DNA of 64,000 bases from Hypoxylon rubiginosum (taxonomy: Eukaryota > Ascomycota > Sordariomycetes > Xylariales > Hypoxylaceae). The notes beneath the pieces are model-generated. The model was not told the origin of the DNA and ran no database searches. It saw nothing but the letters and a program-made list of their open reading frames with translations. The translations under genes and the position numbers were made by a program. The stretch is from contig CADCXA010000016.1 in NCBI GenBank assembly GCA_902806565.1, forward strand, positions 868,001 through 932,000, in the 5' to 3' direction. Below, piece after piece: positions 47,070 through 56,476 of this stretch (positions are counted from its first letter, which is position 1; each line of letters starts with the position of its first letter).

Positions 47070-48017
47070 CTACTGCGCGGCGGCATACAGAGCACCGAGA
47101 GCCAAGGCACCGTAAAATCCTACAGAGCTGCCAGAAACGACATTGGCCGCGTTGGTGACAACAACGATTCCAGAAGACTAATGATAGGTTAGCCATAAGC
47201 TCTCAACCCCAAGTATCTTGATATTAAAAAGGGGAAGAATGCGCGAGACTCACAGTAGTCGCAGTTCCGTTACCACTGCCCGTACCGCTTCCGGTGGCCG
47301 TCGGAGCATAGGTGATAGAGCCCGTGCTTGAAGCGCTCGTGACTGAGGTAGACTCGGTAGCGTACCCTGTGCCGGACTCGGTGGCGACGGGGGTCGACGT
47401 CTCAGCAGCAGTAGTCGTGGGGACAGTAGTCGTCGAAGCTTCGGTAGTAGTTGAAACTTCAATCGTGGATGTAGCAACTGACGAAGTCGCCTCCGAGGTT
47501 GCCTCCGAAGTACTCGTTACGGCAGAACCTGCAGGAGTTGCCGGTCCAACGTCTGGCTGCTCTCCGGAGAGCGGCGTGGTGGAAAGGCCGCACGATGCGG
47601 CGCTCGTGGATAGAGTGCCGCCGTAGTACTTCCACTATTTCGATGGTCAGTACCACCATTCCAATATCCTGTTCACCGAGGAATGGATCGCGACCCACAA
47701 TATCCTCATTGTCGGGACCCGAGCACTGCAAGCAGGCCTGGTAATCAGACAAAAATATCTCGTCGTTGCAAACATCGGCACTGCTTCGCCCCTGGATAAT
47801 GGCCTGGCCTAGCGTTGAGAAAATTTGTCAGCGCCTTCTTGATCACCACAGTCCTGTCAGAGATGAGCCACTTACCGCAGTTGTCGTGGCAGTTGTAGGC
47901 AGGCGTGCCGGGCTCTTGACGCTTGAGCAGGCGAGCGAAGAGCTGTAGCTCGTCCGCGGAGGCAGAGACTGCCGTGGCAGCAACAATTGCGCCCAAAGCC
48001 CAACGAACGGTAATCAT
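47070..48017 (-). CDS. Cys-rich, Ser/Thr-rich secreted protein with GPI-type C-terminus
   Basis: Exons 47876-48017, 47699-47808, 47254-47634 and 47070-47177 give 246 aa. A signal peptide (MITVRWALGAIVAATAVSAS) and a KR dibasic site (LLKR) precede a compact six-cysteine domain: YNCHDNCG, SADVCNDE, YQACLQC and SAASCGL, with an EDIWKYYGG motif between the last two. A Ser/Thr-rich linker of about 100 residues and a hydrophobic C-terminal tail (VGFYGALALGALYAAA) follow, the layout of a GPI-anchored wall protein. The cysteine spacing is not the eight-cysteine CFEM pattern. I recall similar uncharacterised secreted proteins in many Sordariomycetes but no function. The 64-nt intron with a GTGGGT donor is inferred because it creates the DIWKYYGG motif. 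Confidence 0.82.
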
Positions 48018-50561
48018 CTTGACGGGTTTTGAGTGTGTTGAAAACGAATGTCTGTGTAAACTAAAACGAGCGGCTGGTCGGTGTTGTTCGGCTGCACAAA
48101 GAGATCGATGTGTCGAAGGTGAACATGACAGTAGCGGGCATCCCCGTCTTATAGCTGTGCAACTCGTCTGCAGGTACCATTTTCTAGGGTACCCGGTGTA
48201 GACTCATGCAAGCAAACATTCAGCTGGAGCAAGGAGTTCCCATGGACATAGGACGTGAAGTTGGCCGATGCTCGGAGATTAGGCTGAAGAGCTCAAAAGT
48301 AGGATTCATGCCTGCTTTGGGTAACTCGGTCTATTCGTTAGGATTTATTCCGCAAGAAAACTTGTCCTCGGCCTATAGTCTAGACCTGGTATACTGCCAA
48401 GTGAGGTTTCCGAGGTACGATCGCAACAGTATTGTCGTACCACATGTCACGATCTACCTAACACTACAAAGGGGCGATCTAGTGGATAGAGCAGGAACTA
48501 GGAGTTTTCCTCGTCTTACTTCCATCAAAGTATACCTCGCAAAAGAACAACGTCGAAGCGATTCAGTCCATATCCGTCAAGTTCTTGGACATCGTCACTT
48601 GGCGCCACTAGGAGGTGATCCTAAACTCGCTCTAGTGTTTTTCGGATTCCGGAATTTTCGGGAACGCGATATTCTCGTCCCACTCCCCTCCTCCCCGGCC
48701 TGCTAAGCGCTATTACGAGGATATCGAGCCCGTATTGGACATCTGATCTGATTAGATTGATAAGATTAGATGAAGACTACACCAAGTTGGATGCCCCCGC
48801 TATTCAGTTGGATCGGATGCAACCTAAGAGCAGATAAAGTGGGAATTTTAGCAGGGAAGCTGCTTTTAGCGCCATCAGATAAACCAATATGCGGCCCATT
48901 AGGTAAACGAACGAGGAGTCTTGGAAGGACGAGAGTCTAGTAGGACAGACAACCTTCCAACTCCCCGAAGAACGTTCTATTTAGCACCAGGTATATACCA
49001 ACCTGGCAGTATGGGATCTCTCATATGTGCTCTACAAGCCTCTTGTTTACGTCGAGTTGGGACTTTGACGCCCGAGTTACTTTGGCTGCGCATACGGCAT
49101 GTTATAGACACCTAATGTAGCACGTCGGGCCGCTTGACTCACTTCCCCCTCCCTGAGAAAAGAACCTGAAAAGTTCGGCTGCAAGGGGTCTGGCAGGGGT
49201 TCACGATCTGAAGGTTGGTAAGAAATCGTACCACCCGCATAGTCTAACCACTCAGAATCGCCCGTCAAAGTGTCGACCTGCAAGGCCGACTCGCTTATTT
49301 TCTCCCCCCATCTTCAGACTTTTCTACACTGTCTAACTCTATCCGGTGGTTCAACCCCACACCATCGAAGAGACCGCCACATGAGAGTGGATTTGGTTAC
49401 TACCTAGGTACGTTACTAGTCCTGGAATACCTGTCACTTGTTACTTATCTACCTCCCACCCACCTCTCATCTCGAACGTTCAGTATAACATATACATCAG
49501 GAGTACCAAATACATTACAAGCACCTCGGTCACGTTTATGGGCTTTATTGTTCAAACTCCTTCGATGTAGTTAATTTTGTATGGTGCCTGGATATCCGTT
49601 GCATTCTGATGCCAGCGTCTACATACCCAGGTACAATTTTAACTCGACATCTTAGCGAGGACAAGCGTTGTGTATCTACAGGGTTGTACTACCTAGTAGC
49701 CACGGGGTGTCTAAACATGTTCTCGGCAGCTGTGGGGTGGATTCGAACTGCATGTGTCTGGTGTCCAATACGGCGACTTACAAGTTACAGAACCGCGTGG
49801 AATTAAGCCGCCCACTCTTCACCTAGGAACCCAATTAAAGGTCTTTTGTGATACCTTCCTAGCCTAGTTGGACCACCCCATATCAGTATTAGGCTGCCCG
49901 TCATCGGATGGTCGTCTTTCTTATGTCTCCCAAGGCACATAGCACTCTACTAGTGGCCGCCAATGGTGAATGTTCGGCTAGTTAGCTCTGGAGCGATCCA
50001 TTCCTTCTGTGCCATGCCTTTAGCTCGATTCTGGTCAAGACTCTTAGGGCTGGTCGAACAGAAGACAGCGATCCATGGAGAGACCGATTGTGTCCCCGTT
50101 GCAACTAGTTTGTGCTGTGGTGCCACTACGAGATAATCGTCGATATAGGATTAGATCTAGGATTCTCAAGGTGGCGTTAAGTATCTATCTAGTATTTGCC
50201 CAGGCCGCCGAGGATGTAGCGACGGTATCTACGTTCAGGAGCGAGACGCAAAGTGATCAATAATGCCTTGGATCGGCTTATCTCGGGCGAATGAGTGAGC
50301 TCATCAGCTCACACACAGACCGTGGGTACTTTAGCTTGACAAGGGAGTGATTGGCTTGTGACAAGATGCCGGTTATTTGTGCCTAAATGAACTTCCCATC
50401 AGTTATACGCGAGCTACATAGGTAACACTTATAAGATCTGCCTGCGCCTCTATTCACTACTGAAAAGTAGCCACGGCCCCTCCCCACAGCCGTCTCGATA
50501 ACCACATACTACACCTTTCTGATCCCTTTGATAGCAACTCAAAACATACTGTGTATTCAAT
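48018..50561. other. Gene-poor 2.5 kb region
   Basis: No gene I can support. A 166-codon ORF (48206-48706) is open but has no family, signal or splice features. The region contains a B-box-like GTTCGAATCC word on the minus strand near 49739-49748 and one TACCTAGGTA copy. It looks like decayed repeat sequence. Confidence 0.5.
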
Positions 50562-51521
50562 ATGAGGTTCGGTCAGTTGTCCTATCTCGCCGCGATGGCC
50601 GGGAGCCAGCTCGTCGCTGGCGACTCTGATACGCACGGCGAAGGTTACGAGGGTACTGTAATGGGACCAGTCGCTTTCCTCTGGCCCGATGACAGACCGT
50701 GGAGTGCCTCAACTGACAACGCTGGGCCTTGCGGAAGTTCGAGCGGCGTGAGCAACAGAACCGCCTTCCCTCTCTCTCAGGGATCTGTTGCCCTGTCCAT
50801 CGCAGACGACGCTTGGAACGTCAACTTCTCTATTGCATACGACAACAGTTAGTTACGCGACATGCCCTATAGGTTATGATACTAACAAGGCACTAGCTCC
50901 GACGATCCAGAGCCAGTTTACCCAGCAGGTTGTCAGCGAGGTTACAGAAATTGAGCCTGGCCACCAGTGCTACAAGGTGGCTACTATTCCCAGCACCGTG
51001 ACCGCCGGATCCAACGCAACCATCCAGCTGGAGTATTGGTCCAACGTCGACAACGAGCTTAGCGGTAGAAACCAGACTTTCTACGCCTGTGCTGACATTG
51101 TAAGATGCCGCGAGGGTTTTCATTTCCATTTGAACATTTACTGACGTTTCTGTCTCGCTCGTAGACTTTCGTCGAGCCCCAGGATTTCAAGGAGAATCCT
51201 CCCTGCTTCAACGTGACAGCCTCGGACTTCAACTCTGGTGACTCCTCGACCACCACCCCATCGCCAAGTGCCACAAGCGCTACCACCGACGGCGCGGCGA
51301 CAACTGTGGACCAGGTTTCAAGCTCGTCCGGTGACGGACTGTCTGCCGGCGCAAAGGCAGGTATTGCCGTCGGCGTAGTTGTAGCCTCTCTCGCCGTCGT
51401 GGGCATCATTGCCTTTGCGGTCCTCCGCAGACGTAGGGCCCAGCCGGCTGATCACGAAGCCCCGGCGGCCAGTTCCAAGATTCATCCCGAGGTAGCCTCT
51501 GTCAACAGCCTGGGACACTAG
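50562..51521 (+). CDS. BIM1-like (LPMO-related copper-protein family) surface protein with C-terminal TM
   Basis: Exons 50562-50847, 50897-51099 and 51165-51521 give 281 aa. Signal peptide (MRFGQLSYLAAMAGSQLVAG), then the BIM1-like domain: GTVMGPVAFLWPDDRPWSAS, NAGPCGSSSGVSNRTAFPLS, SVALSIADDAWNVNFSIAYD, EIEPGHQCYKV and QTFYACADITFVEP. The four cysteines and several NxT/S sites fit the family, in which Cryptococcus Bim1 acts in copper uptake. A Ser/Thr linker leads to a TM helix (AGIAVGVVVASLAVVGIIAF), an RRRR stop-transfer and a short cytoplasmic tail. Family members bind copper through an N-terminal His after signal cleavage. Here the first His (residue 25, DTHGEG) is about five residues inside the likely mature end, so copper binding is uncertain. 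Confidence 0.87.
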
Positions 51522-51867
51522 ACCGCTGGAATCTTGACGAGTCGATATATACGCTGTACTGCTTAGGGGCTGTAGCAGGAGGATGGACGGACGACGAGGG
51601 TGCGAATGAATTATGTGTTTCTATGCCTTGATATTCCTAAAGGCTACTAAGATACCTAAGGTAGCTAATACATCTCACTTCGTAAATATCTTAATTCGTA
51701 GATGATTGGCCTCCTTATTTAAAATTATTTAATTATAAAACTAAAACTTTTTTTTTTAAATAATTAAACGAATTCGTTTTATAATTATAATTGAGTAATT
51801 GATTACATGAGGTATCTTATCGTAGGGTGGACCATAAGAAAAAAATAACATTAAAAAAGAAATAAGT

Positions 51868-52032
51868 AAAAAAAATTGCAAAAGCTCAGCCAGGTTCGAG
51901 CCCCATCGAGGCTCGAACCTGGCTTACGAAAATCCACGGGAGGATTTTACTGAGGGGCCGGATGCGGGGTGGGGCCGGGTTCTCATACTCTAACCACTAG
52001 GCCAATGGGCCCAAGGTGGCCCAGTGGTTAGA
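51868..52032 (-). repeat. Palindromic tRNA-like (Pol III-type) element
   Basis: On the minus strand: an A-box word TGGCCTAGTGG (51994-52004), a 7-bp hairpin (51929-51935 with 51942-51948), a B-box word GGTTCGAGCC within a perfect 15-bp stem with 7-nt loop (51888-51902 with 51910-51924), and a T8 run (51868-51875) that could terminate Pol III. The A-box end is mirrored by an inverted copy (51989-52003 versus 52018-52032, 14 of 15 matching). It does not fold as a tRNA. Confidence 0.5.
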
Positions 52033-52690
52033 GGAGCTTCCGGCCCGTGGAAGGTGCTCTGTTGCTATGGAATATATGTGTTGGGTTTGGTTGGGGCGTG
52101 CTCGTTGCTGGGTACCTAAGGTCCATAGCATGACACCTACATATGTACATTCTATTAATGCAGAGTTTCCCACTTGTACTCGTCTTACTTTGGTCAGCGG
52201 ATGATTAATACCAAATTTGACTAAACTGGTTTATATAATGGAATGGTGAACCTCGAGTATATCTAAGGTACCTGGGTACCTAGGTCAGGTAGGCAATGCA
52301 TTGCTATCCGCTATAATCATATATATTCACCATGTCTTCCAAGAGATGTTCTTTATATTCATAAGCCTTATGTTCAGATCTGAAGATTCAGATCATTTCG
52401 TGTTGCTAGGTTCTATGCCGGCCTAGCGGATGTCAACAATAGCCACCTACCTATTCAAGAGAAGCTTCACTCCAATTATCCAAAGAGGCTGCTGTGGATT
52501 ACTTCCAAGATGTTATTGCCATCTATCCAACTTTACACGCGTAAACAATGGGAATTCTCATAAAATGGTTTCATAATGTCATATAGGGATTGATCACCAA
52601 TTGCGCCAGAGATATTCGACACGCCGGGATACCAGAGTCTAGAACCTCCTCCAATTTACATGAGGCCCGGCTCTCTTGACCTTCGATCCC

Positions 52691-52721
52691 CGCATTCTCA
52701 CCACCAGGCCATCTCCGCCAA
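52691..52721 (-). repeat. Second tRNA-like fragment
   Basis: Minus strand TGGCCTGGTGG (52711-52721) is followed closely by GGGATCGAAGG (about 52691-52701), resembling fused A and B boxes as at 2138-2172. Degenerate. Confidence 0.3.
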
Positions 52722-52954
52722 CCTTATCGGCACGTTCTGCCTGTTTATCTATGACCTTCCCCTTTGAGCCACGACCGAGCTGAAGAGCTAACTACGAAAA
52801 GCTTCGGTTCCCTTCCAGAACAAGCAACTGCCGTTTCATCCAAGCGCCGTCTACGCAAGATATATAGGGCCGGAATAATACTCTGCGGTGCTTCGTGCCC
52901 GGCGAGGAAGGAGGATCTTCAGGTACAGGCTCTGGAGGGGAGGTCGGCATGGAG

Positions 52955-52962
52955 TATATATA
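52955..52962 (+). promoter_or_regulatory. TATA box of the secreted RNase gene
   Basis: TATATATA about 110 bp upstream of the ATG at 53070, a normal distance for a fungal TATA promoter. Confidence 0.5.
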
Positions 52963-53069
52963 GTAGAATTGCGATCGTTCTGGCTGATACCAGCTCGCCC
53001 TGTCCCAGCAACTAGTTCCCAAGCATTGCTCGTCTCTTGATTCACAGTCCAATTCAACCGGCCAAAACC

Positions 53070-53588
53070 ATGAAGTTCATCGCCAACCTTCTGTCCCTCG
53101 CGGCACTTCTTGCTTCCGTCGCTGCTGTCCCTATCGAGGAGCGCGGTGCATTGGCGGCAACGACGTGCGGCTCTACGTACTACTCTGCGAATGCGGTGAA
53201 CCAGGCAGCGCAGAAGGCATGCTCGTACTACCAGGCCGGGCAAGCCCCTAGCAGTATGGAACGAGCCCGATCCATGTCGTAAAAGGAGAACATTCCAATG
53301 ATAACATTTTCAACAGGCTACCCGCACACGTACAACAACTACGAGGGATTCAGCTTCTCGGTTTCGGGACCTTACCTCGAGTTCCCTCTGCTGGCAAGCG
53401 GAAGCGTGTTCACTGGCGGTTCGTCCTGCAGTCCCCCCTTCATCTCGCCGCGATGTAAAATTAACGCGTATAAAGGTTCCCCGGGTGCGGACCGAGTCAT
53501 CATCAACACGTCCTGCAAGCTGGCGGGTGAGATTACCCATACTGGTGCTAGCGGAAACAACTTCGTGGGCTGCTCGGGCACATCCTAG
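53070..53588 (+). CDS. Secreted guanyl-specific ribonuclease (RNase N1/T1/F1 family)
   Basis: Extracellular endoribonuclease cutting RNA 3' of guanosine. Exons 53070-53253, 53317-53418 and 53476-53588 give 132 aa. Signal peptide and short propeptide ([29 protein letters not shown]) are followed by a mature part of about 103 aa starting ATTCGSTYY. The catalytic residues seen in RNase T1 are present: His in [12 protein letters not shown], Glu in YLEFPLL, Arg in GADRVIIN and His in [12 protein letters not shown]. Cysteines at TTCGST, KACSYY, NTSCKL and VGCSGT fit the family disulfides. The second intron (53419-53475) is exactly 57 nt, in frame and stop-free; splicing it joins TGG to SPGADR as in known RNases. 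Retention would insert 19 residues before the active-site Arg. Confidence 0.93.
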
Positions 53589-53775
53589 ATCAAGAGACTT
53601 CGTAGGCTTTGATGCCATCGATATAGGACAATGATCCTTTGATCTAATTGGTTCGCGTGTCGTGTATATACTGGCTGTTATATAATAAATATGTGCTATG
53701 AGCCCCAGTTCCATTCGAGTGATAAAATATTGGTAGCTAGACTCATGCCTTTCGGCGGTTATATCTCATTATCCA

Positions 53776-54377
53776 CTAGATGTGGATCCTACTGCATCGA
53801 AGCAGGCTCTTGCGGATAATCAACCGGGCGCGACCGAGATTTTGGTCACACCTATAGCTCATTGCTGTCAGGTAGTAATAGTTGCGAGCTTTTGTTATCG
53901 ACAGATGCCTGGGTAGCGCAATACTCGTCGATACTAGTTCCACGCGCTGCGTCGAAGTCTCGTTGGGAGGCTGCTCGGGGTTGTCTAGGTCTGCGATGAG
54001 ATAGACGGAGAAGAAGCCTCGACCACCGCCTATATCCCCGGTTAACTTGACTTTTCTGCTTACGACGGACACATAGGATTCCTACACATTTGCGCCGCAT
54101 ATCCAGCACAGGGCGAATTGCACAATGTGTCTTCTACCAAGCTGTCGGGTAGAGGGATTGCAGATCCGCATAAGCAATCGGTGCCATTCGTAACACCGAG
54201 CACGGGTTGGTTCAATGTACTGCACCTGACCCGGCAGTACCCAACAGACTGAAATATGAATCGGATGTTGTACTCAAGATCCGTTGGCGGTGCGTAGCAG
54301 CCCACATATGTGTAGCTATATGTGACGGAGGCGAACAGTGCTAGGAGGGCAAACATAGGGGTCGTGAAGGAAACCAT
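53776..54377 (-). CDS. Secreted WSC-domain protein
   Basis: Exons 54086-54377 and 53776-54029 give 181 aa. Signal peptide (MVSFTTPMFALLALFASVTY) then a WSC carbohydrate-binding-type domain: YVGCYAPP, SVGYCRVRC, NGTDCLCGSAIPLP, LCNSPCAGYAAQMCGGRGFF and SVYLI, with the family's eight-cysteine layout. The intron (GTAGGA donor, ATATAG acceptor, TTAACC branch) was placed because it restores the conserved MCGGRGFFSVY ending. The unspliced frame instead stops soon after the donor. The roughly 75 residues after the domain have no recognisable features, and another 3' intron may be missed. It probably binds wall glycans. It is convergent with the RNase gene, with 187 bp between stop codons. Confidence 0.72.
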
Positions 54378-55399
54378 ATTGATGAATATCGTATATAAAT
54401 GGGAGGCATGATGAGATATTCAAGTGAGCGTTTCATGAGCGAATGATGCCTACGAGCTAGGTTCGTTCATAGGAGGAGTGGGTTAGGTGAGTAATATCGG
54501 TCGATCTTCGGGCGTACAAAAAGTCAGTACGTCTTGACGCAGGAAATGGATGAGGCGCAGTAGAGATCGACATGCGGTGCATACCTGCAGACCTGTTGAA
54601 CTTGCTGCAGACGGGAACCTCCGTAAGCCGGCAAGACACAAGACAACTTTCTGGAATACTTCTCCAACCTGCCTCTCTCGTGTAAATCGGTAACCTTACT
54701 AAAAGAGCACAATGTCCGCGCAACACCTACCACTCACCACTCGTCATTCATCACTTACACCACCCCGCCGGAATTAAATGGCCTTATATATCTTGTAGAA
54801 CCACAGCACCTCAGTCCTAACCGAAAGCCCCTTTTTCTCATATCTCATCGGGTATCCGGGGTAGTTACAGGAGATGATATCTCATGATGTCTCGTGTCTC
54901 CTGGATCCAGTTAGGTAGGTACATGAGATAAGTACCTACTTGGGATGGGTACATCTTAGATCTCGGACCCACTGGAATGCGGCAAGTACGGGGCTTGGGG
55001 AGGCCTAGACTTGGGGTCCAGCAGCCAATGAACGTTGCGCTAAAACCAAGCATGATAGCGAAGCTCCCAGCTCGCTTCCTAAAGCAGCGTAGAATGACGT
55101 AGGGCTTAAGGAAGGTCTTCAAAAGAATCAAAGCCCTGCCCTATGCCATTATGCTACAAACTAATAAGTACCTCTATAGAACAGCCTGATCATAGGAAAA
55201 CCTTAATTGCCCTTTGTTCCTATCCACGACCTTAAATACAATTCTTGTCCCCTCTTCCGAGCCTCCTCCCGCTTTTTTCTTCTTTGACCTTCATATCCTC
55301 TAAGCCAGAACTAGGTAGTCGAAAACCAGACAACGACCCATTTCCAAGGACCGAGTATCCAAACAAACATAACCTACAAAACATACACACAAACCAACC
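54378..55399. other. Divergent region between WSC and Cys-Pro repeat genes
   Basis: About 1 kb; ORFs near 54457-54733 overlap each other in different frames and have no features. CT-rich leader near 55240-55300. No supported gene. Confidence 0.5.
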
Positions 55400-55964
55400 A
55401 TGGCGTCCGCAGAAGTCTGTCCCGTAGTCGGCACCACGAACCACACCTTGCCGCCTTCCCACCCCGACATCGACCTCTCCAAGCCGGGCCAGACCTGTCC
55501 CGTCGTCGGCGCTAAGACGGAGCATCACACCAAGCTTCACCAGCACCCCTCCGTCTCGGGTAACGAGTTCTCCTCGGCCACCACCAAGACCGTCGGCTCG
55601 GCTGACGCCCAGGCGTGCCCCGCGCTGAGGGGCGTCGTCAATGAGCCCAAGAGCCAGGAGATGGGTACGTTATAAACATCTTCCTCACTCCCTAACCTAC
55701 CTACCTATAATCCCCCAAATTCCGCAACATCCAGGTCGGATTCGCTGACTCGTGATACTTACAGACGACCGCGTGTGCCCCGTCGTCGGCCCCGTCACCA
55801 CGGTCCTGCCACCGCACCATCCGAGCACCGCCACCCACGCCGACGGGGACGTGTGCCCCGTGACGAAGGCCAAGGTGGGACACCACAAGGACAAGGTCGT
55901 CGTCCACCCTGCTGTCGAGGGGTCGTCGGGCGTGTGCCCCGTCACGGGCGCTTCGCAGGCGTGA
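55400..55964 (+). CDS. Cys-Pro repeat protein, candidate haem-responsive, function unknown
   Basis: Exons 55400-55664 and 55765-55964 give 154 aa with no signal peptide or TM segment. Every one of its six cysteines is followed by proline: VCPVVG (Cys7), TCPVVG (Cys33), ACPAL (Cys73), VCPVVG (Cys93), VCPVT (Cys119) and VCPVTG (Cys146). The protein is two tandem copies of one unit: CPVVG, LPPxHP, then CPVxxAKxxHH, then HPxVxG, then CPA/CPV. Copy 1 is essentially exon 1 and copy 2 is exon 2. Cys-Pro dipeptides flanked by hydrophobic residues are the classic haem regulatory motif, and the repeated HP/HH residues could add ligands. The motif count is seen directly; haem or metal binding is inferred. 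I do not know a characterised homologue. Confidence 0.82.
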
Positions 55965-56476
55965 GAGAGAGCGTGAGTTGGTCGATCCGCGCGATCCGGG
56001 GAGGGGGGCGACGTTTCCCCGTAGGATGGCGAGGCGGAGTCTATTGTACTTTACGCACACATATGTCAATATGCTAATCCATTGATTTATAACGATTATA
56101 ATCGAATAGCAAGGAGTTAGGGAGAATCTTCAACGGAGAATCCTGTCGTTAGTGCCTACAGTGTTTGAACCACTGATATATGTGCAGAGTTGATATATTA
56201 AATCCCGTATGACATATTTTCGTGTATAAGTGCTCATCCATTCCATAGCATCATTTTATCAATTCGTTAGACAGCATGGAGCACAAATCTGTCAAGGTAA
56301 TGTAAAGCTATGGATATTGTCTATTCCACAAGGCCTGGCATAGGCCGTGTGCCTATTTAGTGTACAGCAACTATTCAAGAGTGCTGATGTATACGAAGTA
56401 CAAAAAGCGTAGGTACAATACTCTTGTCCTGTACCATAATTTCCGCTCGGCCCCCAACTCCTTTATCTTTTATAAC
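55965..56476. other. Convergent 3' region
   Basis: About 510 bp AT-rich non-coding sequence. Confidence 0.6.

Larger units (their letters stand above)
51522..53069. other. AT-rich, repeat-bearing intergenic region
   Basis: About 1.5 kb. It contains an AT-rich stretch (51715-51880), a palindromic tRNA-like element (51868-52032), a second tRNA-like fragment (52691-52721) and the RNase promoter. No protein gene supported. Confidence 0.6.

Noticed and set aside
48470..48515. tRNA-like D-arm word CTAGTGGATAGAGC
   Set aside because: No B-box or acceptor stem at the right distance.
48206..48706. 166-codon plus-strand ORF
   Set aside because: No family resemblance, no signal or TM, surrounded by decayed sequence. 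Transcript data would be needed.
49660..49805. Possible tRNA on the minus strand (GTTCGAATCC B-box)
   Set aside because: The putative T-arm and acceptor stems do not pair, and the A-box is poor; at best a relic.
54386..54400. TATA-like word in front of the WSC gene
   Set aside because: Only about 15-20 bp upstream of the ATG, too close for a TATA box with a normal leader.
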